DNA of 19,408 nt from Desulfurococcales archaeon (GTDB lineage Archaea; Thermoproteota; Thermoprotei_A; Sulfolobales; NBVN01), in the NCBI GenBank assembly GCA_027083115.1, contig JALWQN010000065.1, forward strand, positions 1-19,408, read 5' to 3'. The position numbers were made by a program, and so were the translations under genes. Below, in pieces: positions 1-7,028 of the stretch. The notes below the pieces were generated by a model. The model saw nothing but the letters and a program-made list of their open reading frames with translations, was not told the origin of the DNA and did not search any database. The first letter of the stretch is position 1. Each line of letters begins with the position of its first letter.

Positions 1-220
1 ATTTAGTTGCTCTCCCAATGACTTCACCATACTTGATCACGTGTTCTCCTTTCGGGATGTCTTTTATTGCAAACTTGTGCCCAAACGGAATATCGTCTAA
101 TAAAGTTACTTTAATCTCCTCGCCATCGATATCCACAATTACTTCCTGCCCTTTGCTTAAGTCAGTTAATGCAGTGGCTACGTTATCACTCTTGTGAATC
201 ACCACAGCCACCTTCTTCAT
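1..220 (-). CDS. UxaA-family SAF-domain protein (altronate dehydratase small-subunit type), 3' end outside window
   Basis: The first 73 codons are visible; the gene continues past position 1. It starts with ATG (218-220), preceded by an AAGGGGG ribosome binding site. The N-terminus begins MKKVAVVIHKSDNVATAL, and the motif GHKFAIKDIPKGEHVIKYGE (about residues 47-66) is the hallmark of the SAF domain of UxaA/altronate dehydratase. In archaea this domain is often a separate small subunit of about 90-100 residues paired with a large UxaA catalytic subunit, which would lie further left outside the window. The family dehydrates sugar acids, but the substrate cannot be told from this fragment. Its start overlaps by one base (TAATG) the stop codon of a decayed small gene at 220-396, so the two probably once formed an operon. 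Family assignment is firm; the reaction is inferred. Confidence 0.85.
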   Translation of the reverse strand, partial: MKKVAVVIHKSDNVATALTDLSKGQEVIVDIDGEEIKVTLLDDIPFGHKFAIKDIPKGEHVIKYGEVIGRATK

Positions 221-396
221 TATAATTCCCCCTTGGATTTTTCTTCTTCGGCTGGTGTCAGAACCAATCGCTCTCCATCATACACCAGCCTCGCGATTTT
301 CCAATCCAGTGACGGGAAGCTGCAAAACAGGATACCCTGCTCCCCTTATTTTCTCCTACCAACCTTCACCCTTCACCCCAAGGGCTCATCAGTCAT
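220..396 (-). pseudogene. Decayed small gene upstream of the UxaA-type gene
   Basis: On the minus strand there is a ribosome binding site GGTGA (402-406), then 5 nt, then ATG (394-396), the same spacing as in good genes of this window. The reading MTDEPLG hits TGA at codon 8. Adding one base in the G run just before it restores VKGEGW, then a TAG, then EKIRGAGYPVLQLP in another frame. A second one-base shift near CCCGTC leads to SLDWKIARLVYDGERLVL and TPAEEEKSKGEL, ending at TAA (220-222), which overlaps the next gene's ATG. The pieces join into a plausible protein of about 58 residues with two compensating indels and one nonsense codon. I do not recognise the family. An alternative is homopolymer error in the assembly, or a chance open frame. 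Confidence 0.45.
250..290. repeat. 9-bp perfect inverted repeat with 23-nt loop
   Basis: GGCTGGTGT (250-258) and ACACCAGCC (282-290) are exact reverse complements. The pair lies 30-70 nt upstream of the UxaA-type start, inside codons of the decayed small gene, where the arms read as RLV and TPA. It could be an operator or RNA hairpin for the downstream gene, or coincidence. Confidence 0.35.
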
Positions 397-619
397 AATC
401 ATCACCAATATTTCATTGTTAAAAATAAAAGCTTTCAACGATAATAACGCAATAGAAAAGAAGAGGGTTTTAATGGCTCGGGCCCGGGAGGAATATCACT
501 GCGATATGTTTGTTAGCAAGTAAAGAAACCGGCTCTCATCACCACTAATATGTAATCGAACACAACACTTCATGGAAGCATTTTAATATTTTTGTAGCTA
601 ATGGTCTAGTGATGAACTA

Positions 620-806
620 TTATGGGCAGAGGTGGGAAATTTTCTTATATTCTTTTATTCTCTCTATATGCTCCTCTAAAACTTCATAAAGCCTCGTTAA
701 TGTAAATCGGCCCATTCTCCATTACCACGGTAACGGCCTTGAAGTTTCTCGTTGGGGCTAGGTGCTTTGCCCTATTATTAATTAAGTAATTAGTTTTAAC
801 GTACCC
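620..806 (-). pseudogene. Possible frameshifted relic of a small gene
   Basis: On the minus strand an open frame from 806 reads about 40 residues, including KHLAPTRNFKAVTV and VMENGPIYINEAL, and stops at TGA (684-686). Shifting by one base at that point continues as LYEVLEEHIERIKEYKK and stops at TAA (620-622). Joined, the two look like one acidic/basic helical C-terminus broken by a single-base deletion. No ATG, GTG or TTG with a ribosome binding site is visible at the 5' side, where a TGA precedes the frame. The second frame alone also offers a 31-codon ORF starting at an ATG (MGRFTLTRLYEVLEEHIERI...), so a genuine tiny protein is an alternative. Family not recognised. Confidence 0.3.
794..800 (+). 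promoter_or_regulatory. TATA-like box for the DUF364 gene
   Basis: TTTTAAC lies 32-38 nt upstream of the ATG at 832, which would place transcription start near 822, just at the GGGGG ribosome binding site. Seen by eye only. Confidence 0.3.
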
Positions 807-831
807 TCACATTCTTTAAGGGGGCTAGCTG

Positions 832-1611
832 ATGATACTTGATGAAGTATGTCGTGACGTCTTAAGTGAGGTTGGGAGGTTAAGGAATGGCTTCAGGGTC
901 ATTGATGCAGCAGTAGGTATAAAGTACACGTACGTTATGATTGAGGATTTAAGCACTTCAGAGTACTTCATAGGGCTGTCCTACACTCCATCCGAGGACA
1001 TAGCTCGCCTACCTCTAGAGGTGTTTAGCGTCAAGGGTGTGGAGGTAAGCAGATTATGTGGTTTAGTCACTTCAGAGAACTTCGTGAGTAGGGCTTTAGG
1101 TATGGCTGCACTTAACGCGTTAACCTCAGCAATAACTGAAGTTCCTAATGATGCTAAGGGAATAGATGTCCTTGACTTAATGCCACTAGGTAAGGAGGAT
1201 GTTGTTGCAGTGGTGGGTTACATAACCCCATTAATAGATCCCCTCAGGAGGAGGGTTAAGGAAGTCCACGTTTTTGAGAGGGACCAACTTAGGAGGAGGG
1301 ATGCGTTACCAGATACATTACTCCCTAGAGTGCTTAGAGGAGTTAGTGCGGCAATAATTTCTGGTGCTGCTTTACTTAATGATACCCTCGACTCAATAAT
1401 TGAGTGGGTTGGGCCAGGAACTAAGCTCGCCCTCGTTGGTGCGACAGGAAGCGTTAAGCCTGAACCACTATTTAGGGCGGGAATCCATTACGTTGCCGGA
1501 TTCCGAGTTGATTCTGGTGAGGAGGCAACAGTGGCTGAATTAGTTAGGCTGGGGGCAGGAACTAAGGAGATCTATAAGCACGGTTATAAGTACGTGCTGA
1601 GTAAGGATTAA
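832..1611 (+). CDS. DUF4213/DUF364 putative heavy-metal-chelation protein
   Basis: A protein of 259 residues starting at ATG after a GGGGG ribosome binding site (820-824). The N-terminal part (about 1-100, with VIDAAVGIKYTYVMIED near residue 23) fits DUF4213. The C-terminal part (about 110-255) fits DUF364, a Rossmann-like domain: VVGYITPLID at 127-136, VFER at 147-150, IISGAALLNDTL at 175-186 and LVGATGSVKPEPLF at 201-214 are family signatures. Members are often near metal or cofactor genes, and the name 'heavy-metal chelation' is itself a prediction. No metal-transport or cofactor gene is visible beside it; it is convergent with the GDPD-like gene, 31 nt away. Family assignment is from memory of these signatures. 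The ligand and function are unknown. Confidence 0.8.
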   Translation: MILDEVCRDVLSEVGRLRNGFRVIDAAVGIKYTYVMIEDLSTSEYFIGLSYTPSEDIARLPLEVFSVKGVEVSRLCGLVTSENFVSRALGMAALNALTSAITEVPNDAKGIDVLDLMPLGKEDVVAVVGYITPLIDPLRRRVKEVHVFERDQLRRRDALPDTLLPRVLRGVSAAIISGAALLNDTLDSIIEWVGPGTKLALVGATGSVKPEPLFRAGIHYVAGFRVDSGEEATVAELVRLGAGTKEIYKHGYKYVLSKD

Positions 1612-1642
1612 GGGGCGCTTCATACTATGATGCCGGCCTCAA

Positions 1643-2257
1643 TCAGGCGTTCTTCAGATTATCGAGCTTCTGGGGGCAGTCACTTATTATTAGGTCAACG
1701 CCTAACTCAGCCAGTGATTCGGCCTCTTCCCTCGAATTAACTACCCAGGCAGCAACTAAGCCATTAAGTTTATGGATAGAATCGATAAGGAACTTATCGA
1801 TTAACTCATGCCTTACTGACAATCCGTCTAGCCTGTAGGCCCTCATTAACGAAATACCTAACTCAACGGCCTTATCAACGCTTCCGAGGATGAGTGCTTC
1901 AGGCATTAATGCCCTGTACTCCTCAACCTCATCAAGAGATTTAAGGCTTAAGTAGATCTTGCCCCTGAAGCCCGATTTTCTGACTGCATCAGCAACATCA
2001 CTACATATTCCAGGGTCCTTAACATCGATCATGACTCCCTTAAGGCCTTCCGCCCTACTCAGTAGGTCATGGAGTGGGTGAAGCCCTTCCAAAACCCCAT
2101 CCATCTTAGCGCTCCTGAGGAGTTCATGAACTCTCCTGTAACTTATCCATATGGGGTTCTTACTGAATGACTCCTCATTCCTTAGGTGCCATACCCCCAC
2201 ATACCCGAAGCTCGTTCTTGCGGCATCAACCTCCACAGCGTCGACGCCGGCGCTCAC
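1643..2257 (-). CDS. GDPD-like glycerophosphodiester phosphodiesterase, 5' end uncertain
   Basis: The first canonical start in frame is GTG at 2255-2257, giving 204 residues, but the family's N-terminus lies upstream. Codons 2258-2308 read VEFVGHRSNSLNRIRRY, running straight into VSAGVDAVEVDA. GHR and E-x-D are the first catalytic and metal-binding signatures of GDPD TIM-barrel enzymes, which cleave glycerophosphodiesters to glycerol 3-phosphate plus an alcohol. Further matches are VWH near residue 23, MIDVKDP (the usual IEIK strand, near 76-82), and the C-terminal WVVNSREEAESLAELGVD-LIISD strand pattern. An in-frame TAA (2315-2317) limits the gene to 2314 or less, and no ATG, GTG or TTG lies between. 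It may use a rare start such as GTT or ACG, carry an indel, or be recently inactivated. It follows the S9 peptidase gene closely, about 30 nt after that stop. Confidence 0.7.
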   Translation of the reverse strand: MSAGVDAVEVDAARTSFGYVGVWHLRNEESFSKNPIWISYRRVHELLRSAKMDGVLEGLHPLHDLLSRAEGLKGVMIDVKDPGICSDVADAVRKSGFRGKIYLSLKSLDEVEEYRALMPEALILGSVDKAVELGISLMRAYRLDGLSVRHELIDKFLIDSIHKLNGLVAAWVVNSREEAESLAELGVDLIISDCPQKLDNLKNA

Positions 2258-2343
2258 GTAACGCCTTATTCTGTTAAGGGAGTTGCTTCTATGCCCTACG
2301 AACTCAACCGTTGCTTAAACCCTTGGTGGAGGAGTTAGGGAGC

Positions 2344-4251
2344 TTAAAAATTGCTCTTCTTGAAGGACTTAAGGACTTCATCCACGTCGAACTTTTCGTT
2401 CCTCACTAACTTTCTGTCGAAGAACTCCATGATTAGCTTATAGCGCTTCATCCTGTGTTTAGGCGTTCCCTTAATGCTGTGGCCGTGGGGTCCTTTCTTG
2501 AATACGGCTATGTATGCGTCCTTACCTAACGCCTTAAGGACGTGGTAGAACATCACGCTCTGGTCTAGGGGGCACCTGTAGTCCTCTAAGCTATGTATTA
2601 GGAGGAGCGAGGCCTTAACCCTGTCAGCATGGAATAAGGGGCTTAACCTCCTGTAGTTTTCGTTATGCAGTGGGTCATTGCCAATCACTTCCTTATCGAA
2701 CCATAACCCTATGTCTGAGAAAGCATAGCTCGTTAACCAGTAACTTATTCCGTTCTCGCTAACGCCAGCCTTAAATAGGTCTGATTGGGTGACTGCCCAG
2801 TTAGTCATGAAGCCACCATAACTTATTCCCGTGATGCCTATTTTCTCAGGGTCCGTGTCATCAACTAACTTAAGGAATTCCTTTACGCCGTTAAGTATGT
2901 CCTGGAAGTCCTCAAGGCCTGTCCTGTTAAGGACCTTAAGGGCGAATTCCTCGTCATAGCCTGCACTGCCTCTGGGGTTAACGAACACCACATAATAGCC
3001 TCTGCTAGCCATCAGCTGGAACTCATACCTGAACCTATATCCGTACATACCCTTAGGTCCTCCATGAACGAAAACGATGACAGGAGCCTTACTTCCCTCA
3101 GCCCTCTTACCTGGCTTAATGAACCAGCCATCAATGCTTAACCCTAAGCTATCGTACCTGAAGTGATTCATCGGTTGCGTGCCTAATGCCTTAAGGACAG
3201 GCCCATTATAGTCAGTAAGTTGCTTGAGCTCACTCCCATCAAGCACGTGAACCTCAGCCAACTTAGTGTCGGTCTCCATGAGTAAAGCAACCTTACCTGA
3301 GTCACTCACGTCGAACTCAGTAACCGTCAGATTACCCCTAACTAACTCCTTAAGTCCTCCGTTAACGGCCTTGTATAGGGGTACATTACCTTCTTCCATA
3401 AGCGTTAGGTAAGCGTTCCCTCCAGCATCAAGGGCTCCTGAGGCGACCTCATACTTAATCCCTTCAACTAGGGGCTTAAGCTCCCCATCCCTCCAGATGT
3501 AAGGGAATTCGTGTTCGCTCAGGAACTTCTTCCTTGGTTTCCCAAGCATAAGGATTTCCTTCCCGTTTGAGTGGATAGGCATTAAGGACGCCCTATCAAG
3601 TATCTTCTCTGACTTCCCACCGACCTCATGAATGTAGGCATCAAATAGCTTGTAGGGGTTCTCCTCTAGAGGGACCGCATAAACTAGCTCCTCACCATGC
3701 CAGACGGCCGGCTTAAAGTAGGGCATGAGGAAGTAATTTATTGTGACCTCATCAAGGATTTCTGCGGAGTCCTTATCTAGGACGTGAATAACTCCTTTCT
3801 CGCCGTCAAGGAATCCCTTACTGTCGAACCAGACGGGCGTCCTGTCCTCAAAGAATAGGTGCTCGTCCCCCCTCCTCCTGGTAGTTACTGCCATCACTAA
3901 CCTCCCGTTAGGGCTCCACTCAAGACCGGCTAGGTTCTCGTACTCCCTTAACTTCCTGTAGGTGAGTGTCCCTAACTCATAAAGAAGGATCGTTGATTTA
4001 TGACTCTTCTCATCAGTTCTTGCGACCAAGAGCTCCCTACCGTTCGGTGAGGGCCTAGCCATGGATGCGTTATCTATGTATTTCCTGACCCCCTCACCCA
4101 AGTACTCAATAACGACTGTGCTCTCGTACTTGTCTTTCTCGAGGCTTGCCTTAGTTAATGTGTAAGTAATTATTGAGCCATCACGGGATATCCTTAAGTC
4201 GCTTAAGTATGTGAATTTAGTGAATGTTTTCTCATCCCATTCCAAACCCAT
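2344..4251 (-). CDS. S9-family serine peptidase (acylaminoacyl-peptidase/prolyl oligopeptidase type)
   Basis: A protein of 635 residues with the two-part S9 layout: an N-terminal beta-propeller of about 350 residues containing repeated WSPNGR-like and DVSDSGK-like strands, then an alpha/beta-hydrolase domain from about 370. The oxyanion-loop motif HGGP is at 396-399, the nucleophile elbow GISYGG puts the serine at 477, the aspartate is D557 in HSLEDYRCPLDQ, and the histidine is most likely H589 in GPHGHSIKGTPKHR. The triad is complete, so it should be active, probably cytosolic, as there is no signal peptide. Such enzymes remove acylated residues or cut small peptides. The ATG at 4251 has no strong ribosome binding site, and an AT-rich TATA-like box 30-39 nt upstream suggests a nearly leaderless mRNA. 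Exact substrate preference cannot be read from sequence. Confidence 0.93.
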   Translation of the reverse strand: MGLEWDEKTFTKFTYLSDLRISRDGSIITYTLTKASLEKDKYESTVVIEYLGEGVRKYIDNASMARPSPNGRELLVARTDEKSHKSTILLYELGTLTYRKLREYENLAGLEWSPNGRLVMAVTTRRRGDEHLFFEDRTPVWFDSKGFLDGEKGVIHVLDKDSAEILDEVTINYFLMPYFKPAVWHGEELVYAVPLEENPYKLFDAYIHEVGGKSEKILDRASLMPIHSNGKEILMLGKPRKKFLSEHEFPYIWRDGELKPLVEGIKYEVASGALDAGGNAYLTLMEEGNVPLYKAVNGGLKELVRGNLTVTEFDVSDSGKVALLMETDTKLAEVHVLDGSELKQLTDYNGPVLKALGTQPMNHFRYDSLGLSIDGWFIKPGKRAEGSKAPVIVFVHGGPKGMYGYRFRYEFQLMASRGYYVVFVNPRGSAGYDEEFALKVLNRTGLEDFQDILNGVKEFLKLVDDTDPEKIGITGISYGGFMTNWAVTQSDLFKAGVSENGISYWLTSYAFSDIGLWFDKEVIGNDPLHNENYRRLSPLFHADRVKASLLLIHSLEDYRCPLDQSVMFYHVLKALGKDAYIAVFKKGPHGHSIKGTPKHRMKRYKLIMEFFDRKLVRNEKFDVDEVLKSFKKSNF

Positions 4252-4280
4252 TTTAATAACCGCGAATTAAGTGGGGAAAG

Positions 4281-4290
4281 AATTAAAAAT
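4281..4290 (-). promoter_or_regulatory. TATA-like box for the S9 peptidase gene
   Basis: On the minus strand ATTTTTAATT lies about 30-39 nt before the ATG at 4251, which fits a short or absent leader. Confidence 0.4.
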
Positions 4291-4309
4291 TATTTTGTGT
4301 TCCAGGAAA

Positions 4310-5815
4310 CTAGCTTAAGTACTTCTCCCTCAAGTAATTCAGGAAGTGCTCAGGATTCACTCCCTCACCTAAGGACTTCATCAGGAGTTCCTTCGGCGGG
4401 TATATGGATCCGTACTTATGTATTTTCTCCCTCAACCAGCTCTTTATTGGGTCGAACTTCCCTTCCTTAATTAGGCCATAGAAGTTAGATATGTCCTTAA
4501 TTATGTGTGCCCTTATTTGCGCAGCCAGTAAAGTACCTAAGGTATAGGTTGGGAAGTAACCTATTGTTCCGTGGGCCCAGTGAATATCTTGAAGGACTCC
4601 CTCCCTATACGTCTTTGGCCTTATTCCCAGCAGCCTCTCCATTTCGTCGTTCCATAACTCAGGGAGTTCTGAGGCCTTAACTCCCTCGTTAATCATTAGT
4701 TTCTCCAGCTTGAACCTCAAGTATATGTGGAAGTTGTACGTTACTTCATCAGCCTCAACCCTTATGAAGTCAGGCCTAACTATGTTGAAGTACTTATGTA
4801 GGTCGGTAACTCCGTACTTGCTGACGAATCTCAGGTGCTTCTTAAGGATCGGGTAGATGAGTTCAGAGAATTCCTTGCTTCTCCCCACTATGTTCTCCCA
4901 GAACCTGCTTTGGCTTTCGTGAATACCTAATGATACACCACCAGCTATGGGAGTGAACATGAGTCTCTCATCCTGCTGGAGCTCATATAGGGCGTGACCG
5001 AACTCATGTACTGCGGCAAGTAAGGACCTCCTGAAGTCGAAGCCCTCATACCTTGTGGTTATCCTCACGTCCTTAATCCCGAATTCCGTGGTGAAGGGGT
5101 GTGGTGATATATCCATTCTTGACCTCATGCCTAACGGGAAACCCAAGAGCTTAAGGACTTCATTATTCACTGCCTTCATGTCCTCAGTTACGTACTTCTC
5201 TTTCTCCAGTGGGTGTTCCTTAGGTGCCCAACTCCTGCTCATGATTTCCTCAAGCACCTTAGGTAATTCCTTCTCTAGCTTGCTGAAGACGGGGTCTAGG
5301 TCCCTAGTCCTCAGTCCTTCCTCAAACAAGTCGAGCAGGGCGTCGTAGGGGTACTCATCATAGCCTAAGTAGTCAGCGGCTTTCCTAGCTAACTCAATTA
5401 TTTTCTGTAGCCAAGGCTCAAACATTTTGAAGTCATCTTTTTCTCTTGCCCTAGTCCATACCGCGGTTGCCTTACTTCTTGTCTCGCTTAACTCCCTAAC
5501 GAATTCTGGGGGGAAGGCCTTAGCTATCCTTATGGATCTATCCAGAACCCTCAGGACGCCGGCCTCATAATCGTTAAGTCCCTCGGCACCCTTAGCCTTA
5601 TCAACGAGCTGCAGGAACTCAGGCTTCAAGAGCAGTTCGTGGGAAAGTACTGATAGCTCAGCTAAGGCAGTACTTCTTTCCTCAATACCTTCCTTAGGCA
5701 TGTTGACCTCCATATCCCACGAGAGGACGCTCTCAGCATGGCTTAAGGCCCAAAGCCTCCTGTATTTGCTCACGATATCCTTAATTAAGTCGTTACGGAA
5801 GACCTCCTCAGGCAT
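4310..5815 (-). CDS. M32-family zinc metallocarboxypeptidase (thermostable carboxypeptidase 1 type)
   Basis: A protein of 501 residues, the normal length of family M32, which removes C-terminal amino acids from peptides in the cytosol. All main family motifs are present: HPF (239-241), DVRITTRY (249-256), the zinc-binding HEFGH (270-274), GIHESQSR with the third zinc ligand E300 (297-304), the IRVEADEVTYNFHIYLR helix (about 351-367), and GVLQDIHWAHGTIGYFPTY (406-424). The ATG at 5815 follows a GGTGG ribosome binding site (5820-5824) by 4 nt. It lies 58 nt upstream of the S9 peptidase start on the same strand; together they would finish peptide breakdown to amino acids, consistent with a peptide-using heterotroph (inference). 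Confidence 0.96.
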   Translation of the reverse strand: MPEEVFRNDLIKDIVSKYRRLWALSHAESVLSWDMEVNMPKEGIEERSTALAELSVLSHELLLKPEFLQLVDKAKGAEGLNDYEAGVLRVLDRSIRIAKAFPPEFVRELSETRSKATAVWTRAREKDDFKMFEPWLQKIIELARKAADYLGYDEYPYDALLDLFEEGLRTRDLDPVFSKLEKELPKVLEEIMSRSWAPKEHPLEKEKYVTEDMKAVNNEVLKLLGFPLGMRSRMDISPHPFTTEFGIKDVRITTRYEGFDFRRSLLAAVHEFGHALYELQQDERLMFTPIAGGVSLGIHESQSRFWENIVGRSKEFSELIYPILKKHLRFVSKYGVTDLHKYFNIVRPDFIRVEADEVTYNFHIYLRFKLEKLMINEGVKASELPELWNDEMERLLGIRPKTYREGVLQDIHWAHGTIGYFPTYTLGTLLAAQIRAHIIKDISNFYGLIKEGKFDPIKSWLREKIHKYGSIYPPKELLMKSLGEGVNPEHFLNYLREKYLS

Positions 5816-5871
5816 TAAACCACCGATTATTGGTTGAGGAGGACTTAATTACCTTAACCAGTATCTCCTCC

Positions 5872-6477
5872 CTAAACTACCTTCTCGTAGAGCTCCCTAG
5901 GTATCCTAACTTCCTTACCGCAGTGTCTGCACTTAAACACGACAGCGTCTTCCCTTATCTCCACAATATCTTCGGGTTTTAGTGGTCTCCCACAAAAGCA
6001 GACGAAGCCCTTAATTCTTGCTGGGTTACCGTAAACTAAGGTGTGAGGGGGGACGTCCTTAGTCACTACTGCACCTGCACCAACCATCGCGTACTCCCCT
6101 ATGGTTACTCCAGCAACTATTGTTGCGTTAGCACCTACTGAAGCGCCTTTCTTTATTATTGTGGGGACAACCTCCCAGGATTCGTTAAACGACCTTGGGT
6201 ATAGGTCGTTAGTTAGGGTTGCGTGAGGCCCTAAGAAGACGTCGTCCTCTACAGTGACCCCCCTATATACTGAAACGAAGTTCTGTATCTTCACGTTATT
6301 CCCTATCTTGACCCCAGCATCTATGAATACCCCCTTACCTATGTTGCAGTTCTTACCTATCCTAGCCCCCCTCCTGACGTGAACGAAGTGCCAGATCCTC
6401 GTACCTTCACCTACCTCAACATCTTCCTCAATCACTGCGGTAGGGTGAATGAATGCTTTCTTAATGTCTGAACCCAC
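5872..6477 (-). CDS. WbpD/WlbB-like sugar N-acetyltransferase with left-handed beta-helix and C-terminal Cys motif
   Basis: A protein of 201 residues from a GTG start; an in-frame TAA 24 nt upstream and no better start support this choice. Residues about 10-150 are hexapeptide repeats of a left-handed beta-helix (IGEGTRIW-, IGKNCNIGKGVFI-, IGNNVKIQNFVSVYRGV-like turns), and GASVGANATIVAGVTIGEYA followed by GAGAVVTKDVPPHTLVYGNP closely follow the WbpD/WlbB group. These acetylate amino groups on UDP-sugars for surface glycans. The family's usual end is a single Cys-Gly motif; here CFCG (160-163) is followed by CRHC (183-186), a possible small zinc ribbon. It is divergent from rps13 with a shared 96-nt control region. 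Acceptor sugar is unknown and no other glycan gene is visible nearby. Confidence 0.88.
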   Translation of the reverse strand: MGSDIKKAFIHPTAVIEEDVEVGEGTRIWHFVHVRRGARIGKNCNIGKGVFIDAGVKIGNNVKIQNFVSVYRGVTVEDDVFLGPHATLTNDLYPRSFNESWEVVPTIIKKGASVGANATIVAGVTIGEYAMVGAGAVVTKDVPPHTLVYGNPARIKGFVCFCGRPLKPEDIVEIREDAVVFKCRHCGKEVRIPRELYEKVV

Positions 6478-6573
6478 AGCAAACCACTTCAGTATTTCTT
6501 AAAACCTCAACATTTAAAGCTTAAAATACTGAATACCGTTTTGGTTGGTAGGTGCGGTAGGAGGTTTAACGGT
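6478..6573. promoter_or_regulatory. Divergent promoter region between acyltransferase and ribosomal operon
   Basis: For the plus strand, CTTAAAATACT (6520-6530) is a TATA-like box that would start mRNA near 6548, upstream of the AGGAGGT site. For the minus strand, the TTTAAA core (6512-6518 region) lies about 35-41 nt before the GTG at 6477. CAGTATTT (about 6490) and AAATACTG (about 6524) form an inverted pair, so the two promoters are partly symmetric. The position of the mRNA start argues against the plus-strand TTG at 6541 being used. Confidence 0.5.
6559..6565 (+). promoter_or_regulatory. Strong ribosome binding site setting the rps13 start
   Basis: AGGAGGT lies 8 nt before ATG 6574 and is the best anti-Shine-Dalgarno match near the gene. 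The upstream TTG at 6541 has no such site. Confidence 0.8.
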
Positions 6574-7023
6574 ATGCCTGAAGAGACATATAAGCACATA
6601 GTCAGGATAGCTGGGATAGATATACCTGGTGATCTGCTCCTTCCTTACGGGCTAGCTAAGATTAAGGGGATAGGTTACCACACGGCCTTAGCCATCATTA
6701 GGAAATTAGGTTTAGACCCCCACTTGAGGGTGGGGTACCTGAGCGAGGAAGATGTTTCTAGGGTTGAGGGGGCTGTAACTAATCTGAAGGGCTTAGGCAT
6801 CCCTTCATGGTACCTCAACAGGAGGAAGGACTTCGAGACAGGTGAGGACACGCATCTGATTGGTGCTGACCTAATCTATGCTGCGAGACAAGATATTGAG
6901 AGGTTAATGAGGATTAGGTCCTGGAGAGGGATAAGGCATCAATTAGGACTTAAGGTTAGGGGGCAGAGAACCCATACTACAGGCAGGTTAGGACCTGTGG
7001 TTGGAGTATCTAAGAAGAGGTGA
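6574..7023 (+). CDS. rps13: 30S ribosomal protein S13
   Basis: A protein of 149 residues beginning MPEETYKHIVRIAG. S13 sits in the head of the small subunit, contacting the P-site tRNA and the L5 bridge. The conserved core IAGIDIPGD...LAKIKGIGYHTAL (about 12-40) and the basic end RGQRTHTTGR (129-138) are typical of the archaeal form. A longer reading from TTG 6541 exists, but the AGGAGGT site and the predicted mRNA start favour 6574. First gene of the long ribosomal/RNA polymerase operon; its stop codon lies within the ribosome binding site of rps4. Confidence 0.97.
   Translation: MPEETYKHIVRIAGIDIPGDLLLPYGLAKIKGIGYHTALAIIRKLGLDPHLRVGYLSEEDVSRVEGAVTNLKGLGIPSWYLNRRKDFETGEDTHLIGADLIYAARQDIERLMRIRSWRGIRHQLGLKVRGQRTHTTGRLGPVVGVSKKR
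7018..7023 (+). promoter_or_regulatory. rps4 ribosome binding site containing the rps13 stop codon
   Basis: AGGTGA (7018-7023) includes TGA (7021-7023), the stop of rps13, and lies 5 nt before the GTG at 7029. This chooses GTG 7029 over the GTG at 7020 and couples the two genes. Confidence 0.7.
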
Positions 7024-7028
7024 TTTGC

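Larger units (their letters stand above)
221..831. other. 611-nt interval without an intact recognisable gene
   Basis: Besides the two probable gene relics listed separately, the interval holds an AT-rich stretch (about 410-470), a short GC-rich patch around 477-491, a small hairpin (ATATC, 5-nt loop, GATAT at 493-507) and a 9-bp inverted repeat at 250-290. I see no tRNA cloverleaf, no CRISPR repeat, and no complete C/D box pair. The word TTAAG, very dense in the coding sequence further right, is absent from 221-620, so the base-word usage differs from the rest of the window. Confidence 0.6.

Noticed and set aside
220..396. Stop-codon readthrough or selenocysteine at the TGA of codon 8
   Set aside because: A second in-frame stop follows, and the better protein-like reading lies in another frame, so decay by frameshift is simpler.
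194..523. Plus-strand ORF of 109 codons
   Set aside because: It overlaps the start of the UxaA-type gene, has no ribosome binding site, and a low-complexity composition unlike the neighbours; the minus strand explains the region better.
609..645. GTGATGA resembling a C box of a C/D guide RNA
   Set aside because: No CTGA D box or second C'/D' pair at suitable spacing.
5055..5348. Plus-strand ORF of 97 codons inside the M32 gene
   Set aside because: Antisense shadow of a clearly conserved carboxypeptidase.
6541..6573. N-terminal extension of S13 from TTG 6541
   Set aside because: The TATA-like box at 6520-6530 predicts mRNA starting after 6541, and AGGAGGT serves ATG 6574.
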